Origin: UBA4132 sp037133675
Lineage (GTDB): Bacteria > Pseudomonadota > Gammaproteobacteria > Methylococcales > Methylomonadaceae
Length of the DNA: 64,000 nucleotides
Direction of reading: 5' to 3'
Assembly: GCA_037133675.1 (NCBI GenBank)
Contig: JBAXNR010000004.1
Location: 19,088-83,087, forward strand
Of the stretch, positions 1 through 7,205 are shown one piece after another (within the stretch, counting starts at the first letter, position 1; every line of letters begins with the position of its first letter). The position numbers and the translations under genes are program-made. The notes under the pieces were generated by a model. That model ran no database searches. It was not told the origin of the DNA and saw only the letters and a list, made by a program, of their open reading frames with translations.

Positions 1-527
1 AATACTTTATCAAACACAGGCGGCACGTCAGGCCAATCAAAACCATGATGGGCAGCACGGTCTTGAATTTTTTCACATTCAATCAGGGCAGGCAGATTGC
101 TCGCTACTCCTGATAGCACACTGCGCGAATCAGAAGCACTTGGATGTTTTTCCTGACGCTCGTCAGCTTTGGATTGTTCCCATGCGTGATGACGCTGCGC
201 ATCGGTAGTAAACACGGTATCACCAAATATATGAGGGTGTCGGCGAACAAGCTTGTCGCAAATACTCTCAGCCACTTGTTCAAAGGTGAATAAATCCCGC
301 TCTTTGGCAATTTGCGAATGAAAGACTACTTGGAGCAATAAGTCACCCAATTCTGAGCGCAAATCATCGTAATCATTACGGTCAATAGCATCAACGACTT
401 CGTAAGCTTCTTCAATAAGGTAAGGAATTAAGCTGGTAAAATCCTGCTTAATGTCCCACGCACAACCGACTTTAGGCTGGCGTAACCGAGACATGATGTT
501 TAATAACCGTTGTGTGTGTGTTAGCAT
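1..527 (-). CDS. mazG: MazG nucleoside triphosphate pyrophosphohydrolase (3' end beyond window)
   Basis: Hydrolyses (d)NTPs to the monophosphate and pyrophosphate. About 175 codons are visible and the frame is open to the window edge; E. coli MazG is about 263 residues. The start MLTHTQRLLNIM followed by a GCAWD motif is typical. The metal-binding helices are visible as EEAYEVVDAI and ELGDLLLQVVFH, giving the EExxE and ExxD pattern. I chose the ATG at 527 over the later ATG at 494 because family members begin about 11 residues before the MSRLR-like stretch. It lies 19 bases after the kinase gene and probably ends the gcvH-dgkA-pfkB-mazG transcript. Family assignment is firm; the C-terminal half cannot be judged. 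Confidence 0.93.
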   Translation of the reverse strand, partial: MLTHTQRLLNIMSRLRQPKVGCAWDIKQDFTSLIPYLIEEAYEVVDAIDRNDYDDLRSELGDLLLQVVFHSQIAKERDLFTFEQVAESICDKLVRRHPHIFGDTVFTTDAQRHHAWEQSKADERQEKHPSASDSRSVLSGVASNLPALIECEKIQDRAAHHGFDWPDVPPVFDKV

Positions 528-546
528 GATAAGCTACTGTAATGCC

Positions 547-1482
547 TTAGAAAGAATGCCCAAAGTTTTCATGATAGCGTTGTTTAAAGCTATCCATGTC
601 GAAATGATGATTTTGCGTACCGTGATGTTCAATTTTAATCGCGCCCAATAAGGAAGCAATACGTCCTGTGATTTCCCAATCCAATTCATTCATTAAGCCG
701 TATAACAAGCCCGCACGATACGCATCACCGCAACCTGTCGGATCATTAAGACTATTAGGTTGTGCAGCTGGAATATCAATCACCCGCCCTTGGGTATAAA
801 TTTTAGAGCCTTTGCTTCCTAACGTAACAATCAATGCTTGTACGCGCGTTGCCATTTCTTCTAATGATAAACCAGTACGCTCCTGCATGAGTTCCGACTC
901 GTAGTCGTTGAGCGTCATCCAAGTGGCTTGATCGATAAACTTTAACAATTCTGCACCGTTAAACATCGGCATTCCTTGACCTGGATCAAAAATAAAGGGT
1001 ATTCCTAACTCAGCAAACTGTTCAGCGTGTAACTGCATACCTTCTTTGCCATCAGGTGAAACAATGCCGATGCTAATATTACTTTTGATAGTGGGGACAG
1101 AATTCAAATGAGAAAAACTCATTGCTCCAGGATGAAAAGCGGTAATTTGATTATCGTCTTCGTCAGTGGTGATATAGGCTTGCCCCGTGTATTGATTATC
1201 CAACACATGAATAAACTGACTGGATAAAGCATTTTCACTTAGCCATTCGCTGTAGGGTTCAAAATCATGCCCGACTACCGCCATAATCAATGGCTCTTCG
1301 CCTAATAAATTTAGATTGTAAGCGATATTTCCCGCACATCCACCGTATTCACGACGCAATACTGGCACTAAGAAGGAAACGTTTAGAATATGGACTTTCT
1401 CTGGCAGAATGTGGTGTTTGAATTTATCATGAAATACCATGATGGTGTCGTAAGCCATAGAACCGCATATTAATGCACTCAT
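547..1482 (-). CDS. PfkB-family kinase, probably adenosine kinase-like
   Basis: A 311-residue ribokinase/PfkB-family sugar or nucleoside kinase. The N-terminal glycine-rich region is present (REYGGCAGNIAYNL) and so is the C-terminal signature DPTGCGDAYRAG near residues 247-257, where Asp253 would be the catalytic base and the glycines form the anion hole. Length fits the family. Members of this subgroup are often annotated as adenosine kinase or simply carbohydrate kinase; sequence alone does not fix the substrate. It starts 12 bases after dgkA and is followed 19 bases later by mazG, so all are probably co-transcribed. A salvage kinase beside a nucleotide pyrophosphohydrolase is a sensible pairing, but that link is inference. 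Confidence 0.85.
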   Translation of the reverse strand: MSALICGSMAYDTIMVFHDKFKHHILPEKVHILNVSFLVPVLRREYGGCAGNIAYNLNLLGEEPLIMAVVGHDFEPYSEWLSENALSSQFIHVLDNQYTGQAYITTDEDDNQITAFHPGAMSFSHLNSVPTIKSNISIGIVSPDGKEGMQLHAEQFAELGIPFIFDPGQGMPMFNGAELLKFIDQATWMTLNDYESELMQERTGLSLEEMATRVQALIVTLGSKGSKIYTQGRVIDIPAAQPNSLNDPTGCGDAYRAGLLYGLMNELDWEITGRIASLLGAIKIEHHGTQNHHFDMDSFKQRYHENFGHSF

Positions 1483-1494
1483 TTATAATCCTCT

Positions 1495-1854
1495 TTATAA
1501 TAAAATTAATGCCCATGTCACGCCCGCCCAAATAAGCGACAGCATAACAGCGGCTGAACCAATATCTTTGGCTCTACCTGATAATTCGTGATGATCTAAA
1601 CCCACGCGGTCAACGACTGCTTCCACGGCTGAATTTAATAACTCTACTAGCAGCACTAACACCACGCTACCAATTAGTAGCAGTATTTCAATGTTAGTTT
1701 TACCTAGCCAGATTGCCAAAGGTGTAGTAACTACAAATAAAGCCACTTCCTGTCTGAAAGCTTCTTCATGTGTCCACGTCGCTTTAAAGCCCGCCGCTGA
1801 AAAGAAACACGCGTTAATTAAACGTTTAAAGCCTTTTGCATTTTGATTTGCCAT
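1495..1854 (-). CDS. dgkA: Diacylglycerol kinase, prokaryotic DgkA type
   Basis: A small integral membrane kinase that phosphorylates diacylglycerol to phosphatidic acid, recycling lipid turned over in the envelope. The 119 residues match the usual length of about 120. Three hydrophobic helices are visible (about 37-50, 55-72 and 99-118). The family signature ELLNSAVE lies at residues 71-78, with Glu71, Asn74 and Glu78 matching the catalytic and metal-binding residues of E. coli DgkA. The acidic HEEAFRQE stretch at 29-36 and AKD at 95-97 are also conserved. It is the second gene of the minus-strand run, 6 bases after gcvH. Confidence 0.95.
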   Translation of the reverse strand: MANQNAKGFKRLINACFFSAAGFKATWTHEEAFRQEVALFVVTTPLAIWLGKTNIEILLLIGSVVLVLLVELLNSAVEAVVDRVGLDHHELSGRAKDIGSAAVMLSLIWAGVTWALILL

Positions 1855-1860
1855 AATGAG

Positions 1861-2244
1861 TTATTGGTCCATAAGTTGTTGGTAGGCATCTGCGTATAGC
1901 AAATGATCCAAATCAGCAAGATCATCAGCTTGAATGCGAAATAGCCATGTTTGATAGGGCTTGTCGTTCACTTGTTCAGGTTCATCCGCCGCCGCTTCAT
2001 TAATGGCAATAATTTCTCCAGCCACAGGGCTAAATAAATCTGAGGCAGTTTTAACTGATTCTACGATGGCGCATTGCTCACGGACGGTTACTTTACGCCC
2101 TAGCTTAGGCAGCTCAATATAAACTAAATCGCCTAATTGCTGTTGCGCAAAATCAGTGATACCGACCTGAACGATATTTCCCTCTTCTACTTTCACCCAC
2201 TCATGGGACGTTGCATACTTTAAATCTTTAGGTAACTCACTCAT
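1861..2244 (-). CDS. gcvH: Glycine cleavage system H protein
   Basis: The lipoyl carrier protein that shuttles the aminomethyl group between the P, T and L proteins of the glycine cleavage complex. It has 127 residues, the normal length. The lipoylation site is Lys65 in the context VESVKTASD, and the typical N-terminal region is present (YATSHEWVKVE, then VGITDFAQQQLGDLVYIELP). No gcvT or gcvP is nearby, so the rest of the complex must be encoded elsewhere. It heads the minus-strand run and diverges from grxC; the 103-base gap to grxC should hold both promoters. Confidence 0.96.
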   Translation of the reverse strand: MSELPKDLKYATSHEWVKVEEGNIVQVGITDFAQQQLGDLVYIELPKLGRKVTVREQCAIVESVKTASDLFSPVAGEIIAINEAAADEPEQVNDKPYQTWLFRIQADDLADLDHLLYADAYQQLMDQ

Positions 2245-2347
2245 TGTTAGCTCTCAAAAATAATTGACACAGGCGTAAAGTTCAAGGCAAATTGCCTAAT
2301 CCTTCTGTTAAACTACAAGCTATTATATTAGCAAACCTCAATAAACT

Positions 2348-2605
2348 ATGCCGAAAATACTCATTTATACCACCAAAATATGTCCTTATTGTGTAATGGC
2401 TAAGCGATTACTCGATCAAAAGGGTGCGAGTTATAGCGAAATTAATGTCGATAGCGAGCCACACTTAAGAGAAGAAATGATGCGTAAAACCAACCGCCGA
2501 ACCGTGCCGCAAATTTATATCGGTGATTTTCATGTCGGAGGTTTTGATGAGTTGTACGCGCTGAATCAACAAAAGAAATTGGATGAGCTACTCTCAGCTC
2601 CCTAA
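2348..2605 (+). CDS. grxC: Glutaredoxin 3 (GrxC)
   Basis: A dithiol glutaredoxin of 85 residues that reduces protein disulfides and glutathione mixed disulfides using glutathione. The active site CPYC is at residues 12-15. The cis-proline motif TVP is at 52-54 and the glutathione-binding GGFDEL at 64-69. Its length equals the GrxC norm. It is the first gene of a short plus-strand series but lies 78 bases before ppnP, so co-transcription is uncertain. Confidence 0.96.
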   Translation: MPKILIYTTKICPYCVMAKRLLDQKGASYSEINVDSEPHLREEMMRKTNRRTVPQIYIGDFHVGGFDELYALNQQKKLDELLSAP

Positions 2606-2683
2606 TTAACGCTTTTGGTTCAAGTATACCGACAATCTGCTATTATTGCGCCCCTCATTACCCAACTTCAGTCAGGATAAATC

Positions 2684-2995
2684 ATGTCAGAATTTCATAA
2701 CGTCACTGTGATTAAAAAAGCCAACGTCTATTTTGGCGGTAATGTCAGTAGCCGTACCCTTAAATTTGCCGATGGCACCATGAAAACGCTAGGCTTTATG
2801 TTGGCGGGCGAATACACCTTTAATACAGCCGATGCTGAATTGATGGAAATTATCGACGGCGAGCTTGAGGTGTTATTACCCGAAAGTGAGTGGCAAACTG
2901 TTAAAGGTGGCGAAGCGTTTAGTGTGCCTGCTAATGCCAAGTTCACTGTAAAAGTTAACACGCCTACCGATTATATTTGTTCGTTTCTCAAATAA
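2684..2995 (+). CDS. ppnP: Pyrimidine/purine nucleoside phosphorylase PpnP (UPF0345/DUF1255)
   Basis: A single-domain cupin of 103 residues that, by homology to E. coli PpnP (about 94 residues), cleaves several purine and pyrimidine nucleosides with phosphate. The family pattern is clear: KANVYFGGNVSSRTLKFADG near the start, KTLGFMLAGEY in the middle, a GELEVLLP strand, and the ending FKVNTPTDYICSF-like tail. The start is preceded by a purine-rich AGGA a few bases upstream. The next gene begins 4 bases after the stop, suggesting translational coupling. Confidence 0.92.
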   Translation: MSEFHNVTVIKKANVYFGGNVSSRTLKFADGTMKTLGFMLAGEYTFNTADAELMEIIDGELEVLLPESEWQTVKGGEAFSVPANAKFTVKVNTPTDYICSFLK

Positions 2996-2999
2996 CTGC

Positions 3000-3473
3000 G
3001 TGGAAAAAATTGCCCTGTTTGTCGATGTGCAGAACATCTACTACACCACTAAACAAGCCTATCAGCGGCATTTTGATTACCAGCAGTTTTGGAATCAGGC
3101 GACCGCTAATCGTGAAGTAGTGGCGGCGTGTGCGTATGCCATCGACAAAGGCGACAGTAAACAACGGGGCTTTCAGGATATACTCAGATACATCGGTTTT
3201 GAGGTAAAGCTAAAGCCCTATATTCAACGGCGTGATGGTACTGCCAAAGGCGATTGGGATGTCGGTATCACCCTAGATGTCATGGAATTAGCGGAACAAG
3301 TCGATGTCATTACCCTGTTATCAGGCGATGGTGATTTTGATTTATTATTGGCTAAAGTGCATCAGCGTTATGGTGTAAGCACTGAAGTCTATGGTGTACC
3401 AGCCTTAACCGCCCCCTCACTTATTAATGCCTCTCAACGGTTTATTGCCATAGACGATAAGTTGCTGTTGTAG
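3000..3473 (+). CDS. NYN/LabA-type PIN-like nuclease (DUF88)
   Basis: A 157-residue NYN-domain protein, a PIN-fold group of presumed ribonucleases. Acidic metal-binding residues are in the expected places: FVDVQN with Asp9 and Asn12, GDWDVGITLD with Asp85, Asp87 and Asp93, and LSGDGDFD with Asp110 and Asp112. The start is GTG, 4 bases after the ppnP stop, so its ribosome site lies inside ppnP. LabA/DUF88 proteins have roles in RNA turnover and, in cyanobacteria, in clock output; the substrate here is unknown. Pairing with a nucleoside phosphorylase would fit RNA breakdown and salvage, which is inference. Confidence 0.85.
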   Translation: MEKIALFVDVQNIYYTTKQAYQRHFDYQQFWNQATANREVVAACAYAIDKGDSKQRGFQDILRYIGFEVKLKPYIQRRDGTAKGDWDVGITLDVMELAEQVDVITLLSGDGDFDLLLAKVHQRYGVSTEVYGVPALTAPSLINASQRFIAIDDKLLL

Positions 3474-3490
3474 TTTCTAGGCTTACTGCT

Positions 3491-3549
3491 CACAGGAATA
3501 AAACAGCTTTAGCTGTTTTCTAGCTAATAGCTGAGGCTATTGGACTCCT
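3491..3549. repeat. Family A dispersed repeat, copy 1
   Basis: An element with two nested palindromes: AAACAGCTTTAGCTGTTT and AATAGCTGAGGCTATT, bounded by CAGGA on the left and GGACTCC on the right. It lies right after the NYN gene. Related copies occur at 55381-55429 (reverse orientation) and at 60551-60841 (interrupted by a MITE-like element). The remainder of the 149-base gap before ybiT shows nothing else clear. Confidence 0.75.
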
Positions 3550-3622
3550 AACTGAATACGCTCAAAACCTGATAGAATGCCCATCTAATCCCTCTTATTA
3601 AAACTCACTCGGAAAACAAACT

Positions 3623-5209
3623 TTGATTTCTACAGCTAATATCACCATGCAGTTTGGGGCAAGACCCCTGTTTGAAAACGTCTCTGTCAAATTTGGCGAC
3701 GGCAATCGTTACGGCTTAATCGGCGCGAACGGCTGCGGCAAATCGACTTTTATGAAAATATTAAGCGGCGATTTAGAACCGTCCGCAGGCAATGTCAGTA
3801 TCAGTCCTAATGAACGCCTAGGCGTATTGCGTCAAGATCAATTCGCTTATGAAGAATTTACGGTACTTGATACCGTCATCATGGGTCATAAAGAACTTTG
3901 GCACATTAAACAAGAACGCGACCGTATTTATTCACTACCTGAAATGAATGAAGAAGATGGAATGCAGGTTGCCGATTTAGAAGTGGAGTTTGCCGAATTA
4001 GACGGTTATACCGCTGAATCGCGTGCAGGTGAATTATTGTTGGGGCTAGATATTCCGCTAGAACAACACACTGGTTTAATGAGTGCAGTTGCACCTGGTT
4101 GGAAATTACGGGTGTTACTAGCGCAAGCGTTGTTCGCTAACCCAGACATCATGTTATTAGACGAACCGACTAACAACCTTGATATTAATACCATACGCTG
4201 GCTGGAAGATATGCTGAATGCGCGTGATTGCACGATGGTCATTATCTCGCATGATCGCCATTTTTTAAACAGCGTTTGCACCCACATGGCAGACATGGAT
4301 TATGGTGAATTGCGCGTTTATCCTGGCAACTATGATGATTACATGGTCGCTGTTAGTGAAGTTCGCGCCAGCTTATTGGCAGGTAATGCCAAGAAAAAAA
4401 CTCAAATTGTTGAATTACAAGCCTTTGTACGTCGCTTTTCGGCGAATGCCTCAAAAGCAAAACAAGCGACTTCACGCGCCAAGCAATTAGATAAAATTAA
4501 ACTCGATGAGGTAAAACCGTCTAGCCGCGTCAATCCTTTTATACGCTTTGAGCAAACTAAAAAATTGCATCGTTTAGCCTTAGAAGTCGAAGGCTTGAGC
4601 AAAGGCTATGGTAGCGAACCATTATTTAAAAATCTGAATTTAATGGTGGCAGTCGGTGAACGCATTGCGGTGATAGGACCTAATGGTATTGGTAAATCGA
4701 CCTTGTTAAAAACGCTGGTCGGTGAATTAACACCCGATACGGGCATCGTCAAATGGTCAGAAAATTCAGAAGTTGGTTATTTTGCTCAAGACCACGCCGA
4801 TGATTTTGCTGAAGATTTAACGCTGATTGAATGGATGGGGCAGTGGCGTAAAGAGTCCGATGACGATCAAACCATGCGCGGTACGCTGGGACGTTTATTA
4901 TTTACTTCGGATGATATTAATAAACCAGTGAAAGTGCTGTCAGGTGGTGAACAAGGTCGAATGTTATTTGGTAAATTAATCCTGCAAAAAAATAACATCA
5001 TGGTATTGGATGAACCGACCAACCATTTAGATATGGAGTCGATTGAGTCTTTAAATAACGCCTTAGAAAGTTATCCAGGCACGCTAATTTTTGTCAGTCA
5101 TGATAGAGAATTTGTTTCCTCACTAGCAACACGCATTATCGAATTAACACCACACGGTATCGTTGATTTTAACGGTAATTATGAAGATTATTTAACTACT
5201 CAGGGTTAA
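3623..5209 (+). CDS. ybiT: ABC-F family ATPase YbiT
   Basis: A soluble tandem-ABC protein of 528 residues, close in sequence and length to E. coli YbiT (530). ABC-F proteins bind the ribosomal E site and relieve stalled or blocked translation. The first Walker A is GANGCGKS at 34-41 and the first Walker B is MLLDEPTNNLD. The first signature is replaced by the MSAVAPGWKLR stretch, as in YbiT. The second half carries GPNGIGKS, a standard SGGEQ signature and MVLDEPTNHLD. The basic, helical linker between cassettes (KKKTQIVELQAF to about PFIRFEQ) matches the family's P-site interaction motif. The start is TTG. It stands alone and is not linked to any antibiotic cluster. Confidence 0.95.
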   Translation: MISTANITMQFGARPLFENVSVKFGDGNRYGLIGANGCGKSTFMKILSGDLEPSAGNVSISPNERLGVLRQDQFAYEEFTVLDTVIMGHKELWHIKQERDRIYSLPEMNEEDGMQVADLEVEFAELDGYTAESRAGELLLGLDIPLEQHTGLMSAVAPGWKLRVLLAQALFANPDIMLLDEPTNNLDINTIRWLEDMLNARDCTMVIISHDRHFLNSVCTHMADMDYGELRVYPGNYDDYMVAVSEVRASLLAGNAKKKTQIVELQAFVRRFSANASKAKQATSRAKQLDKIKLDEVKPSSRVNPFIRFEQTKKLHRLALEVEGLSKGYGSEPLFKNLNLMVAVGERIAVIGPNGIGKSTLLKTLVGELTPDTGIVKWSENSEVGYFAQDHADDFAEDLTLIEWMGQWRKESDDDQTMRGTLGRLLFTSDDINKPVKVLSGGEQGRMLFGKLILQKNNIMVLDEPTNHLDMESIESLNNALESYPGTLIFVSHDREFVSSLATRIIELTPHGIVDFNGNYEDYLTTQG

Positions 5210-5307
5210 ATTACTGGCTTAATTTACGCATAAATAGCCACGTTAGCAGATAAAAACCCAAATCTTTGCTATATTCTGCTAGATAGATAGAAAACGTTAG
5301 GTCATGA

Positions 5308-5335
5308 AAGTAGGTGCGATAAGTCGCGCCTACTT
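5308..5335. repeat. Palindromic repeat in the ybiT downstream gap
   Basis: Arms AAGTAGGTGCGA and TCGCGCCTACTT (one mismatch) around a TAAG loop. It is the only structure I see in the 345-base gene-free stretch 5210-5554. The same GTAGGTGCG/CGCACCTAC theme occurs inside hypF at 44909-44953. Confidence 0.7.
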
Positions 5336-5554
5336 GGCTTGAATAAAGGGGGTTAAAATTTTTTCGTGACTACATCTAGCGATTGTAAAGCAACAAAAAT
5401 AATGTTTCTGGTGCGATAAATGCTCTTTGATAACCCGTTAAGTCAACTGGAGTTGAAGTCTTAGCAAAAATCGACGCTGCCTCTGCCCTTTGATAGAGAG
5501 GTGATTTATTCATAAAATTTATTATGGGTTACTTGACACCTGAAGTCAGGAGTT

Positions 5555-6031
5555 TTGATGATCATTATTTTAAAAAAAATACCTAGCACCACGTCGGATT
5601 ATCATGTAGAAGAATTCATTAAACCTGTGCTTAAGGGCGGGCTGTTTAGTGCCAGTGGTCGTATAGAAAGTATTTCATTTTGGCGGTATGAAATCGTCCA
5701 AACCAACACAATCGAATATTACGCATTGGTTGACATCGAGCCTGACTCTGTTGGTCGGCGCGTCATCAGACGACTGAATAAAAAACTAATCAATGGCAAA
5801 TATATTGGTTTGCAAGAATTCCACGTTAGGCATTGGAGCAATGATAGACGAGTGTTTAAATCTGTGGTTGATAGAGGGAAAAACAATAAACGCAAAGCCG
5901 AACGCAGACGCAAAATTGTAAAAGTAGAAAGACGATTAAGAGTGGAGGATAGCAGAGCAGACAATGTAACTATTTCTACACATTCTGGTTTTTGGGCTGA
6001 GCCTCATGATACCAAAGGAAAAAAATTCTAA
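5555..6031 (+). CDS. Uncharacterised basic protein, possible RRM-like fold
   Basis: A 158-residue protein I do not recognise. Residues 1-95 alternate strands and helices in an order resembling an RNA-recognition motif: strand MIIILKKIP, a helix around YHVEEFIKPVLKG, strand RIESISFWRYE, strand EYYALVDIEP, a helix around GRRVIRRLNKKL, and strand GLQEFHVRHW. Residues 100-130 are very rich in Lys and Arg (DRGKNNKRKAERRRKIV), which would suit nucleic-acid binding. There is no signal peptide or membrane segment. It is flanked by gaps of 345 and 154 bases, so it is probably monocistronic. The RRM idea rests on pattern only; function is unknown. Confidence 0.6.
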   Translation: MMIIILKKIPSTTSDYHVEEFIKPVLKGGLFSASGRIESISFWRYEIVQTNTIEYYALVDIEPDSVGRRVIRRLNKKLINGKYIGLQEFHVRHWSNDRRVFKSVVDRGKNNKRKAERRRKIVKVERRLRVEDSRADNVTISTHSGFWAEPHDTKGKKF

Positions 6032-6185
6032 AACGTGCGTTATTTTGCCCACTGCACAGCGACAATATTCAAATAAATCCCCCCACCTGTACACAATTTT
6101 AAGTGCTATTCAACAAGCTTAAGCTTGCCAGTTTGCTTTGTAGTAGGTATAACTAACCTCAGTTTAAACTTCCTACTAAAGAACT

Positions 6186-7121
6186 ATGACAAACAAATAT
6201 ACCCCGCTAAAAGATCACGACACACCGCTAAAAGTATTATTTACAGGCTATCTCTGTACCGTAGCCGTAGGTTATCTTTTTGCCCTTATTCAAATATTAT
6301 TCACGCACGGCATGGCAGATGGTAAATTCGGCTTATCGGTTGATGATATTGTGTACAGCTATTATGGCAACCGTTCGGGTACAGCATTAGAAGTCAAACT
6401 AAATGGATCAATGAAAGAGAATGCCTCTGAACAAGAGCGTTTTGCTATCATGAAATGGGTCAGAGATGGTGCAGATGCTGACGACTACAAAGACGATGGT
6501 ATCGATAAAATCATCGAAAAAAAGTGCGTTATGTGTCACAACAAAGATTCGGGTGGCTTACCTGATTTTACCAAGTTCGAGACACTAAAATCCTACACCA
6601 CTCAAGATGAAGGGGCGACTTTTTCTTCATTAACGCGTGTGTCACATATTCACTTATTTGGCATTAGTTTTATTTTCATGTTTGTCGGTTATATTTTTAG
6701 CTCTGCCGAAACTACCACCACCCAATATAAATGTATTGCTATCGGTATGCCTTATGTATTTTTACTGACTGACATTTTGTCATGGTGGCTAACGAAAATT
6801 CACCCGATGTTTGCGTGGTTAGTCATTTTTGCAGGTATGGGTATGGGCATCTCCTTCACCTTTATGTTGGTCACCTCTGTGCTAGAAATGTGGCTCTTTA
6901 AACCTGTTTTTATCGATGGTTTTGGTTCGCGTTATTTACAACAGCGTGACAGCACAGATGCCTCTGTTGCAGATAGAGTCTGGGTAGTGATTAAAACCTT
7001 AGCAAGTTCGATTAAACCTGTTACCACATTTGCAATAGAACAATGGCTAACGCGCGGCTGGCCGATGCTTAAAAACGTTTGGCCATTAATTAATAATCTG
7101 TTTAACAGCTCGAAAAAATAG
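6186..7121 (+). CDS. Membrane protein with a single c-type haem site
   Basis: A 311-residue protein with a membrane helix near residues 17-39, then a periplasmic domain containing CVMCH at 114-118, the CxxCH haem c attachment motif. About three further helices follow at roughly 150-168, 185-199 and 207-232. The haem domain is short, and the distal ligand cannot be chosen with confidence. The haem region is preceded by FAIMKWVRDGADADDY, like the spacer seen in planctomycete-type cytochrome domains. It probably takes part in electron transfer at the inner membrane; partner and donor are unknown. It stands alone between a 154-base gap and a strong terminator. Confidence 0.7.
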   Translation: MTNKYTPLKDHDTPLKVLFTGYLCTVAVGYLFALIQILFTHGMADGKFGLSVDDIVYSYYGNRSGTALEVKLNGSMKENASEQERFAIMKWVRDGADADDYKDDGIDKIIEKKCVMCHNKDSGGLPDFTKFETLKSYTTQDEGATFSSLTRVSHIHLFGISFIFMFVGYIFSSAETTTTQYKCIAIGMPYVFLLTDILSWWLTKIHPMFAWLVIFAGMGMGISFTFMLVTSVLEMWLFKPVFIDGFGSRYLQQRDSTDASVADRVWVVIKTLASSIKPVTTFAIEQWLTRGWPMLKNVWPLINNLFNSSKK

Positions 7122-7128
7122 CCTGTTT

Positions 7129-7165
7129 ACGGGAGTCTAAAATAGTCTTTTAGACTCCCGTTTTT
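7129..7165 (+). terminator. Rho-independent terminator after the cytochrome-like gene
   Basis: A perfect 14-bp stem (ACGGGAGTCTAAAA paired with TTTTAGACTCCCGT), a 5-base loop and a T run. It starts 8 bases after the stop codon. It also separates this gene from the convergent 12-kb minus-strand cluster, although the minus-strand side lacks a T run. Confidence 0.92.
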
Positions 7166-7205
7166 CAGTTTCTCAAGCTCGTGTTCTTCTACTAGCCACA
7201 TTCCA

